Shown here in pieces: positions 41,541 to 49,016 of a stretch of DNA of 64,000 nt. The position numbers and the translations under genes were made by a program. This stretch comes from Microbacterium oleivorans (GTDB lineage: Bacteria > Actinomycetota > Actinomycetes > Actinomycetales > Microbacteriaceae). The notes under the pieces were generated by a model that saw only the letters and a list, made by a program, of their open reading frames with translations, was not told the origin of the DNA and searched no databases. The stretch covers positions 744,001-808,000 of the forward strand of contig NZ_CP058316.1 of the NCBI RefSeq assembly GCF_013389665.1. Reading direction: 5' to 3'. Positions within the stretch are counted from its first letter, which is position 1; every line of letters starts with the position of its first letter.

Positions 41541-41616
41541 TGGAGCCGCCTAAGGGAATCGAACCCTTGACCTATTCATTACGAGTGAATCGCTCTGCCG
41601 TCTGAGCTAAGGCGGC
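41541..41616 (-). tRNA. tRNA-Thr (anticodon CGT)
   Basis: Minus-strand cloverleaf with acceptor gccgcct/aggcggc, anticodon loop containing cgt, T-arm gggttcgattccc and an encoded 3' CCA (tgg at 41541-41543 on the plus strand). The discriminator base is T. Confidence 0.97.
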
Positions 41617-41849
41617 GCGCGTCGCTGTGCGATGCACGATCAGCAATCCTACATGCTCCGCAGACCACCCGCGAACCGAGCCCCCTCAGCGGCTCCTCTA
41701 CCGCAGAGTCCCCGTGTTACGCACCGATTACTCCCGCTCGCGGGCGTGCGTTTACCGTCGAACCTGCACCGCGACGAGGCGAGCGCGGCCCCGGGCCGCG
41801 CACGGGCGGACCACCGCCCCGCGGTGCCCGATCCGAGGAGCACCACCCC

Positions 41850-42746
41850 ATGTCCAAGAGACTTCTGACCGCGGCCGCCCTGGCCCTCCCCCTGACCCTG
41901 CTGCTGGGCGCGTGCGCGTCCAACGCCGGCTCCGGCGATGCCGGCGATACCGCGCAGGACGGCCCCGTACGCATCGGCGTCGTCGGCGCCGGCGACCCGT
42001 ACTGGGAGACCTACACCGAGGCGGCTGCCGAGGAGGGCATCGAGGTCGAGATCGTCGACTTCACCGAATACACGCAGCCCAACCCCGCCCTGTCGGCCGG
42101 TGAGCTCGATCTCAACCAGTTCCAGCACATCATCTACCTCGCGACGTACAACGTGAACGCCGACGACGACCTCGTCGCGATCGGCTCCACGGCGACGTAC
42201 CCGCTCGGCCTGTACTCGACGCAGTACGACTCGGTCGACGACATCCCCGAGGGGTCGACGGTCGTCGTGCCCGATGACGAGAGCAACCAGGCACGCGGCC
42301 TCCTCGTGCTCCAGGCCGAGGGCCTCATCGAGCTCAAGGACGGCGGCTCGGTGTTCTCGACCGTCGCCGACGTCGAGCCGGGCTCGAAGGTGACCGTCGA
42401 GGCGCTCGAAGCCGCGCTGACCCCGACCTCGCTGCCCGATGTCGCCGCCGCGATCATCAACAACGACTTCGTGGAGGACGCGGGCCTGACCTTCGATGAC
42501 GCGCTGGCGACCGACGACCCGTCCGACCCGAGCGCGCAGCCGTACATCAACGTCTTCGCCGCGAAGGCCGAGGATGCCGACAACCCCACGTACCTGAAGC
42601 TCGTGGAGATCTTCCAGGACACCCAGGCCGTCACCGACGGACTGCAGGAGGCCTCGGGCGGCACCGCGGTGCTCGTGAAGACCACGCAGGACGAGCTCGC
42701 CTCGGCCCTCGAGCAGGTCGAGGACGACATCCGCGCCAACCAGTGA
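41850..42746 (+). CDS. metQ: methionine ABC transporter substrate-binding lipoprotein
   Basis: A 298-residue NlpA/MetQ lipoprotein. The signal ends LLGAC with C22 lipidated. The mature domain begins VRIGVVGAGDPYWETYTEAA, and has the family block LDLNQFQHIIYLATYNVNAD followed by YPLGLYS. AGGAG at 41836-41840 precedes ATG 41850. A hairpin 4 bases after the stop separates it from metN. I found no SAM riboswitch in the 230-base leader, though that leader is C/G-rich and structured. Confidence 0.93.
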   Translation: MSKRLLTAAALALPLTLLLGACASNAGSGDAGDTAQDGPVRIGVVGAGDPYWETYTEAAAEEGIEVEIVDFTEYTQPNPALSAGELDLNQFQHIIYLATYNVNADDDLVAIGSTATYPLGLYSTQYDSVDDIPEGSTVVVPDDESNQARGLLVLQAEGLIELKDGGSVFSTVADVEPGSKVTVEALEAALTPTSLPDVAAAIINNDFVEDAGLTFDDALATDDPSDPSAQPYINVFAAKAEDADNPTYLKLVEIFQDTQAVTDGLQEASGGTAVLVKTTQDELASALEQVEDDIRANQ

Positions 42747-42750
42747 CATC

Positions 42751-42792
42751 ATGCGTGTGCGGCCCGCTCCGTCGGACGGGCCGCACACGCAT
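42751..42792 (+). terminator. 16-bp hairpin between metQ and metN
   Basis: Arms atgcgtgtgcggcccg (42751-42766) and cgggccgcacacgcat (42777-42792) pair perfectly. It sits between metQ and metN, so it probably acts as a partial terminator or 3' stabiliser giving more binding protein than transporter. Confidence 0.7.
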
Positions 42793-42813
42793 GTCCTGTT
42801 CGAGGAGCCCCGC

Positions 42814-43851
42814 ATGACCCTCATCCGCCTGTCCGGCGTGACCAAGAGCTTCCCCCCGTCCGCGAAGGGCGGTGAGCCCGTCGTGGCGGTCGATGCCGTC
42901 GACCTCGAGATCGCCGCCGGAACCGTCTGCGGCATCGTCGGCTACTCGGGCGCGGGCAAGAGCACCGTCCTCCGACTCGTCAACGCGCTCGAGACGCCCA
43001 CGAGCGGCAGCGTCGAGATCGACGGCCGCGACATCACCGGGCTGGGCGAGCGCGACCTGCGCGCGCTCCGCGGTGACATCGGCATGATCTTCCAGCAGTT
43101 CAACCTCTTCGACTCCCGCACCGTCGCCGGGAACGTGTCCTACCCGCTCGAGGTCGCGGGCCGCGCTCGCGCCGAGGTCAAGGAGCGCGTGGCGGAGCTG
43201 CTCGAGTTCGTCGGGCTGTCGGGCAAGGCCCGCAACTACCCCGAGCAGCTCTCGGGTGGTCAGCGCCAGCGGGTCGGCATCGCACGCGCGCTCGCGACCA
43301 ATCCCCGCATCCTGCTCGCCGACGAGGCCACGAGCGCGCTCGACCCCGACACGACGCAGGAGGTGCTCGCCCTGCTCAAGCGGGTGAACACCGAGCTGGG
43401 GGTCACGATCCTCGTGATCACGCACGAGATGGAGGTCGTCCGCTCGATCGCCGACCGCGTGGTCGTGATGGAGCACGGCCGCATCATCGAAAGCGGCGAC
43501 GTGTTCGACGTGCTCTCGGCCCCGCAGCAGGCTGCCACCCGCCGATTCGTCGCGAGCATCATCGACGAGGTGCCCCGAGGTGACAAGCTCGCCGCGTTGC
43601 GACGCCGCCACCCCGGCCGGATCGTCACCTTCACCATCCGCGACGGCGACGCGACGCAGGCGGGTGTCTTCGCCGCCCTGTCTGCGCACGGGGTGCGCTT
43701 CGAGCTCATCCACGGCGGGATCAACGACATCCGCGGCCGGGTGTTCGGCCATCTGACCCTGGCTCTCAGCGGCGGCGAGGCGGACGTCGCGTCGGCGATC
43801 GTCGCCGCGTCGCAGCACGCCCCGCTCATCGAGGAGGACGTCCGTGGATAG
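42814..43851 (+). CDS. metN: methionine ABC transporter ATPase
   Basis: A 345-residue ATPase. Walker A GYSGAGKST (about 43-51), Q-loop IFQQFNLF, signature LSGGQRQRVGIARALA, Walker B ILLADEATSALD, switch His in ITHEM. The C-terminal 75 residues form the NIL domain (about 270-345) that binds methionine and feeds back on transport. GGAG precedes ATG 42814. It overlaps metI by eight bases. Confidence 0.95.
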   Translation: MTLIRLSGVTKSFPPSAKGGEPVVAVDAVDLEIAAGTVCGIVGYSGAGKSTVLRLVNALETPTSGSVEIDGRDITGLGERDLRALRGDIGMIFQQFNLFDSRTVAGNVSYPLEVAGRARAEVKERVAELLEFVGLSGKARNYPEQLSGGQRQRVGIARALATNPRILLADEATSALDPDTTQEVLALLKRVNTELGVTILVITHEMEVVRSIADRVVVMEHGRIIESGDVFDVLSAPQQAATRRFVASIIDEVPRGDKLAALRRRHPGRIVTFTIRDGDATQAGVFAALSAHGVRFELIHGGINDIRGRVFGHLTLALSGGEADVASAIVAASQHAPLIEEDVRG

Positions 43852-44503
43852 GCTCATCGACCTGCTTCCCGAGCTGTGGCCGGCGACGGCCGAGACGCTC
43901 TACATGATCACGCTGAGCCTGCTGTTCGGCGGGCTCGCGGGGTTCCTCATCGGCCTGGCCCTCTATGCCACCCGCTCTGGCAGCCTCTTCCCCAACCGCT
44001 TCGTGTTCGGGGTCCTGAACGTGATCGTCAACACCTTCCGACCCATCCCCTTCATCATCCTGTTGGCAGCGGTCCAACCGCTCGCCCGCGCGGTGGGCAT
44101 CCGGGGCATCGGGATCGAATTCGGCGTCTTCGCGATCTCGATCGCGTCGATGTTCGCGATCGGACGCATCGTCGAGCAGAACCTGCTGACGGTGCGGCCC
44201 GGCGTGATCGAGGCGGCGCGGGCCGCCGGCGCCAGTCGGTCGCGCATCCTGTTCCGGCTCGTGCCCCGCGAATCGCTCGGTCCGCTGGTGCTGGGCTACA
44301 CGTTCATCGTCGTGGCACTGGTCGACATGACCGCGATCGCCGGAGCGGTCGCGGCGGGCGGGCTGGGGCAGTTCGCGTTGGTGAACGGGTTCCGTCAGTT
44401 CAACCCCTGGGTGACGTGGGCCGCCGTGCTGGTGATCGTCGTCATCGTGCAGGGCGTGCAGTTCTTCGGGAACGCCCTCGCGCGCCGCATCCTCCGCCGC
44501 TGA
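43844..44503 (+). CDS. metI: methionine ABC transporter permease
   Basis: A 219-residue permease with five helices and the EAA loop (VIEAARAAGASRSRILFRLV) that contacts MetN. The last helices (AIAGAVAAGGLGQFALVNGF) match MetI. GTG 43844 has GGAGG upstream within metN. Followed by a long imperfect hairpin at 44558-44618. Confidence 0.95.
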   Translation: MDRLIDLLPELWPATAETLYMITLSLLFGGLAGFLIGLALYATRSGSLFPNRFVFGVLNVIVNTFRPIPFIILLAAVQPLARAVGIRGIGIEFGVFAISIASMFAIGRIVEQNLLTVRPGVIEAARAAGASRSRILFRLVPRESLGPLVLGYTFIVVALVDMTAIAGAVAAGGLGQFALVNGFRQFNPWVTWAAVLVIVVIVQGVQFFGNALARRILRR

Positions 44504-44557
44504 CGTCCTGCCGCCTGGCCGCCTGGCGTTGCCTCGGTCAGGCCGAAGTAACCCCCA

Positions 44558-44618
44558 CCCGAGGTCCCAGTTGGGCCGGATATGCCGACACCATTCCCGG
44601 CCCAGCTGGGACCTCGGG
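44558..44618. repeat. long imperfect inverted repeat, possible terminator or REP element
   Basis: Arms 44558-44579 and 44597-44618 pair over 22 positions with one G-T wobble (both begin or end cccgaggtccc), leaving a 17-base loop. It ends 20 bases before the decayed nucleotidyltransferase gene and 54 bases after metI. It is longer than most terminators and has no T-run. Confidence 0.75.
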
Positions 44619-44638
44619 GTGGTCGCTAGCCTGGCAGA

Positions 44639-45444
44639 ATGCTCTCGGATACCGATCTGGTTCGGATCGCGCGCGATCTTGCAGCAACTCCCGGGGTGGT
44701 CGCGGCGACACTCGGGGGCAGTCGGGCGCGCGGAACGCATGCCCCCGACTCGGACGTCGACCTCGGCGTCTACGTCGATGGGCGAAGGATCGACCGCGCC
44801 GCCCTCTCAGCGACGGTGTCTCGCTGGGCTGAGGCACCGGTCACCATCGGCCCTGCGGGAAGCTGGGGTCCGTGGGTGGACAGCGGCGCGTAGTCGACGA
44901 TCGCGGGCATGCCCGTTGACATCATCATTCGCGATACGGAGCGCGTTCGAGCGCAAGTGGCGAGGGCACGCGACGGTGAGTTCACCCTCCACGCACAGCC
45001 GGGGCATCCATTCGGATTCCTCGACGTCGCGTACGCCGGAAGGTCGCGTTGGCGAAGCCGCTCGCCGATGCCGCAGGCTTTCTGCGCGATGGCGCCGCCG
45101 CGCTCGAGCCCTACCCGGAAGCGTTGCGGCAGGCTTTCCTCGACGATCTGTGGCAGGTCGACTTCCTCCTGGATGCCGCCGCGAAGGTCGCCGATCGAGG
45201 TGATACCGCCTACGTCGGCCCGTGCCTGAGCAACACGGTCATGCGACTCGCCTACGGGTGGCATGCCCACGCGCGGGCCTGGGCTGTGAACGAGAAGGGT
45301 CTCGTCGCCGGGGTCACGCGCCTGCCGTCCGCGCCCGGTGACTTCGACGTGCAGGTCGCCGCGGTCCTCAACGCTGTCGACACGTCGTCTTCGGGAGCGC
45401 GAGCGTCGATCGAGATGGCCAGGATGCTGCCACGTCCGTCCTGA
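44639..45444 (+). pseudogene. nucleotidyltransferase-domain protein, broken by nonsense and frameshift
   Basis: The N-terminal part (44639-44893) holds the nucleotidyltransferase core GGSRARGTHAPDSDVDLGVY. It ends WVDSGA at a TAG (44891-44893) where the same frame continues STIAGMPVDIIIRD and then HAQPGHPFGFLDVAYAG. The TAG sits where related proteins have Trp, so TGG to TAG is likely. Near 45040 the frame shifts by one, and the rest (AKPLADAAGFLRDGAAALEP, then NTVMRLAYGWHAHARAWAVN and EKGLVAGV) continues to 45444. Intact, it would be a roughly 265-residue cytosolic protein of the aminoglycoside-adenylyltransferase-like class. Confidence 0.85.
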
Positions 45445-45554
45445 GCACGTTCGACGTGGCGCGTCGGCCGGGTCACGCGGCGGCGTTCCCGAACCAAGCG
45501 ACACCTCGGTGGGAACACCGGGGGCCATACACGAGCGAGCCGGACACCGACGGG

Positions 45555-47108
45555 CTACTGGCAGACGAGGCCGTCCTCGGGGACGGTGCCGTCGACGAAG
45601 TACGACTCGACGGCGTCGTCGACGCACGCGCTGCCCTTCTGAAACCCGGTGTGCCCCTCACCCTCGCGGGTGACCAGCACGCCCGAGGCGAGCTGATCCG
45701 CCAGTGCGACCGACCACTCGTAGGGGGTCGCCGGGTCGTTCGTGGTGCCGACGACGACCATGGGCGCGGCGCCCTCGGCCGCGATCTCGCCGCGGGTGCC
45801 GGTGGGCGGGTACGGCCAGACGGCGCACGCATCGACGCCCTCCCAGTAAGGCGCGACCGTCGGCGCCTCGGCGGCGATACGCGCCTGCGACGCGGCCTCC
45901 GCCTCGGGGGTCAGATCGTCGGGGTAGTCCATGCAGTTGTAGGCCCGGAACGCTTCGGAGGAGTTGTCCTCGTACTCCCCCGACGGCGTACGCGCGTAGT
46001 AGAAGTCGGCCAGCAGGAACGCGGTCTCGGGATCGCCTTGAAGAGTCTGCGTGAGCGCCTGGCGCAGGATCGGCCAGTTGTCCTCGGCGTAGAGGGCGGC
46101 GATGACCGCGGTCATCAACGAATCGGCGCCGAGCTGCCGACCGTCGGCCGCATCGAGCGGCGACGCATCGACGCTTGCCAGGAGGGTGCCCAGATCGGCC
46201 ATCGCCTCATCGACCGTCCCACGGAACGGGCAGTCCTCGGCGGCGAGACAGGCTGTCATGAACGCGCGAAGCGCCGACTCGAACCCGATCGCCTGGGTCG
46301 TGCTGACCTCGATCGAGGGGACGCTGGGGTCGATGGCACCGTCGAGCACGAGCCGGCCGACCTTGTCGGGGTACAGCTCGGCATAGGTCGCGCCGAGAAA
46401 CGTCCCGTACGAGTAGCCGAGATAGTTGAGCTTCTCATCGCCGAGCACAGCGCGCAGCAGATCCATGTCGCGCGCAGCGAACTCGGTGGTGATGAACGGC
46501 AGGATGCCGTCGCTGTTCTGCTCGCACGCGGCGGCGAAGCTCTCGTTGCGCGCGGTGAGCTCGGCCTCCCATTCCGGCGTGCCGCGGGGCGCGGCGGGGA
46601 TGTCGAAGAAGTAGGCGTCCGTGCCGGCAGCGTCGAGGCAGGTCACGGCGCTGGAGCGACCCACCCCGCGCGGGTCGAAGCCGATGACGTCGTAGGCGTC
46701 GGCGAGCACGGATCCGACCGCGAACTGAGCGCTGTCGGCGACGAGGTCGTACCCGCTCGCGCCCGGACCTCCGGGGTTCACCAGCAACGAGCCCAGCGCA
46801 TCGCCGGAATCGGCCGCCCGCCGCACGATGGCCAGCTCGATGTCACCGCTCGCCGGGTCGTTCCAGTCGCGGGGAGCGGTCACCGTCGTGCAGTCGTAGG
46901 CACCGGCATCCGCCCCGGAGCAGCTCTCCCAGGCGAGCTCCTGACCGTAGAACGGCAGGAGGTCGTCCGAGACGCCGTCGACGATGGGCGTGCGGCTGGG
47001 CGCGGGCGTCGCCTCGTCGGGGATGCCGTTGTAGATGCAGCCGGTCAGCGCGACCACGGCCGCGCCGGCGAGCGCGACGGCGCTGAGGAGACGACGGGGA
47101 GCTTTCAC
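45555..47108 (-). CDS. secreted alpha/beta-hydrolase lipoprotein (TAP-like tripeptidyl peptidase)
   Basis: A 517-residue lipoprotein; signal ending LTGC with C24 lipidated. Oxyanion region NPGGPGASGY, nucleophile S233 in GYSYGT, and a C-terminal TAP-like domain (about 415-500) carrying the last catalytic residues (TNDPATPYEWSVALADQL, GEGHTGF). The family cleaves tripeptides or esters outside the cell. GTG 47108 overlaps the holB stop (GTGA), so it is translated together with a DNA-replication gene, an odd but common actinobacterial arrangement. Confidence 0.92.
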   Translation of the reverse strand: MKAPRRLLSAVALAGAAVVALTGCIYNGIPDEATPAPSRTPIVDGVSDDLLPFYGQELAWESCSGADAGAYDCTTVTAPRDWNDPASGDIELAIVRRAADSGDALGSLLVNPGGPGASGYDLVADSAQFAVGSVLADAYDVIGFDPRGVGRSSAVTCLDAAGTDAYFFDIPAAPRGTPEWEAELTARNESFAAACEQNSDGILPFITTEFAARDMDLLRAVLGDEKLNYLGYSYGTFLGATYAELYPDKVGRLVLDGAIDPSVPSIEVSTTQAIGFESALRAFMTACLAAEDCPFRGTVDEAMADLGTLLASVDASPLDAADGRQLGADSLMTAVIAALYAEDNWPILRQALTQTLQGDPETAFLLADFYYARTPSGEYEDNSSEAFRAYNCMDYPDDLTPEAEAASQARIAAEAPTVAPYWEGVDACAVWPYPPTGTRGEIAAEGAAPMVVVGTTNDPATPYEWSVALADQLASGVLVTREGEGHTGFQKGSACVDDAVESYFVDGTVPEDGLVCQ

Positions 47109-48259
47109 GGTGTCCTTCCGCTGGCGACGGTGATGAGCATGCTCTCGAGGGCGAGCAGCGGCGCCGCGTTGCCCTCGAGGCTCGTGCGCGTGGCTGCGAT
47201 GCGATCGACGACGACCAGCGTGCGGTCGGGAGTCCAGGCCGAGGCCAGGGACGCCAACTCGTCGGCGAGCTCGAGGTTGATGAGGTCGATCTCGCGGCCG
47301 AACTGGAGCATCAGGGTGTCGCGGTACATCGACTCGAGGTCGGTGAGCACCCGGTCGATGCCGTCGCGGAGGCTGCGGGTCGCGCGGCGCTTCTGGTCGT
47401 CGGCGAGGGCGCCGAGCTGACCGCGCACCGCGGGTGGCACCGCGGCGCCAGGAGCGACGCCGAGCGTGCGCAGCAGCGCCTCACGCTCGGCCTCGTCGCG
47501 CTCGGCCGTGAGCGCCTTCGCGTCCTCGGTGGCCGCCGCGACGATGCGTCCGGCGGTCTCGACGGCGTCGCCGACACCGCGCACGGCGAGCACCGAGCGC
47601 AGCATGGCGTCGCGGCGCTCGCGCGATGCGGCGTCGGTCGCGAGGCGCTGGGCCATGCCGATGTGTCGTTGCGCGAGGCGGGCGGACTGCAGCGCGACCG
47701 CCTCGTCCGCACCCGTGCGGGCGATGATCAACCGAGCCACATCGGCCACGTCGGGTTCGCGGAGGCGCAACGTGCGCACGCGCGAGCGGATCGTGGGCAG
47801 CAGGTCGGCGTCGCTCGGAGCGCACAGTACCCAGACGGTCTGCTCGGGCGGCTCTTCGAGCGCCTTCAGCAACACGTTGCTCGTGCGCTCGACCATGCGA
47901 TCGGCGTCCTCGACCACGATCACCCGATAGCGCCCGAGCGACGGCGAGAAGTAGGAGCGTTCGACGAGGCCGCGCGCATCGCGGATCGAGATGACGACCC
48001 CCTCTGTGCGCAGCGCGGTGAGATCGGGGTGCGTTCCGGCGATCACCTGCCGCATCGCCTGCTCGTCGCCGGGCTCGGCGATGAGGGCCGCCGCGAAGGC
48101 GTATGCGAGCGTGGAACGCCCCGACCCCGGGGGGCCGGTGATCAGCCAGGCGTGCGCGAGCTGCGACGGGTCGGATGCCGCCGCCTGCAGGGCCGCGACC
48201 GCGTCGTCCTGGCCCCACACCTCGCCCCACGGGGGTGCGAGTTCGGTCGTCGCTGCCAT
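47105..48259 (-). CDS. holB: DNA polymerase III delta-prime subunit
   Basis: A 384-residue clamp-loader subunit. AAA+ fold with Walker-A-like GPPGSGRST (42-50), where Lys is replaced by Arg, consistent with a non-hydrolysing delta-prime. HPDL, then SIRDARGLVER, VVEDADRMVERTSNVLLKAL and EEPPEQTVWVL match the family. The four zinc-binding Cys usually found between Walker A and HPD are absent (AEPGDEQAMRQVIAGTHPDL). The C-terminal helical collar follows. It lies behind tmk and a hairpin, and is coupled to the peptidase gene. Confidence 0.93.
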   Translation of the reverse strand: MAATTELAPPWGEVWGQDDAVAALQAAASDPSQLAHAWLITGPPGSGRSTLAYAFAAALIAEPGDEQAMRQVIAGTHPDLTALRTEGVVISIRDARGLVERSYFSPSLGRYRVIVVEDADRMVERTSNVLLKALEEPPEQTVWVLCAPSDADLLPTIRSRVRTLRLREPDVADVARLIIARTGADEAVALQSARLAQRHIGMAQRLATDAASRERRDAMLRSVLAVRGVGDAVETAGRIVAAATEDAKALTAERDEAEREALLRTLGVAPGAAVPPAVRGQLGALADDQKRRATRSLRDGIDRVLTDLESMYRDTLMLQFGREIDLINLELADELASLASAWTPDRTLVVVDRIAATRTSLEGNAAPLLALESMLITVASGRTP

Positions 48260-48325
48260 GGACCCAGCCTACGGGGAGCCTCCGACCTCGAACGCCCACG
48301 CGCGGCGCGAGCGACGGTCACGGGT

Positions 48326-48363
48326 GGAGCCGGCCGCCCAGACCAGTCGGTGCGGCCGGCTCC
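48326..48363 (-). terminator. hairpin between tmk and holB
   Basis: Perfect 12-bp arms ggagccggccgc (48326-48337) and gcggccggctcc (48352-48363), two bases after the tmk stop. It could reduce read-through from topA-tmk into holB. No T-run. Confidence 0.6.
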
Positions 48364-48365
48364 GG

Positions 48366-49016
48366 TCAGTTCCCCGCCGCGTCGCCCACGACCGCCCCCA
48401 CCCGGTCCCGGATGTCGCGGGCGAGCTCGTCCGGCGAACGCGTCGCATCGAGCACGAGAAAGCGGTCCGGCTCGGCGGCGGCGAGCCCGAGGAAGGCGGC
48501 ACGCACGCGCTCGTGGAAGTCGACCTTCTCGGCCTCGAGCCGATCGAACGGCTTGTCGGCGGCGTCGAGCCGGCCCCGTGCGGCTGCCGGGTCGAGGTCG
48601 AGCAGGACCGTGAGGTCGGGCAATGCGTCGCCGGTCGCCCACAGCGAGAGGTTCCGCACCTCTGCGGCATCCAGCACCCGTCCCGCGCCCTGGTAGGCGA
48701 CCGAGGAGTCGAGGTAGCGGTCCTGGATGACGACGGCGCCGCGCGCGAGCGCGGGGCGCACCACCGTCTCGACGTGGTGGGCCCGATCGGCGGCGTAGAG
48801 CAGCGCCTCGGCACGTGGTGCGATGTCACCGCGGTGATGCAGCACGATGTCGCGGATGAGCATGCCGACCTCGCTGCCGCCGGGCTCTCGCGTACGCACG
48901 ACTTCGCGGCCCTCGCCGCGGAGCCACTCCTCCAGGGCGGCCGCCTGGGTCGTCTTCCCGGCTCCGTCGCCCCCTTCGAGGGTCACCCAGAGCCCGCTCC
49001 GAACGCCGGCCGTCAC
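48366..49016 (-). CDS. tmk: thymidylate kinase
   Basis: A 216-residue kinase phosphorylating dTMP to dTDP. P-loop GGDGAGKTTQ (15-24), substrate loop TREPGGSEVG, and DRYLDSSVAYQGAGR, the DR(Y/F) motif with the LID region following. Its start overlaps the topA stop by four bases. This topA-tmk-holB order is common in actinobacteria. Confidence 0.96.
   Translation of the reverse strand: MTAGVRSGLWVTLEGGDGAGKTTQAAALEEWLRGEGREVVRTREPGGSEVGMLIRDIVLHHRGDIAPRAEALLYAADRAHHVETVVRPALARGAVVIQDRYLDSSVAYQGAGRVLDAAEVRNLSLWATGDALPDLTVLLDLDPAAARGRLDAADKPFDRLEAEKVDFHERVRAAFLGLAAAEPDRFLVLDATRSPDELARDIRDRVGAVVGDAAGN

Noticed and set aside
41617..41849. SAM-type riboswitch upstream of metQ
   Set aside because: The leader is G/C-rich but I could not place the conserved core of SAM-I, SAM-II or SAM-IV elements.
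45456..47420. Long open frame antisense to the peptidase and holB genes
   Set aside because: Shadow frame with no family features; the opposite strand encodes well-conserved proteins.
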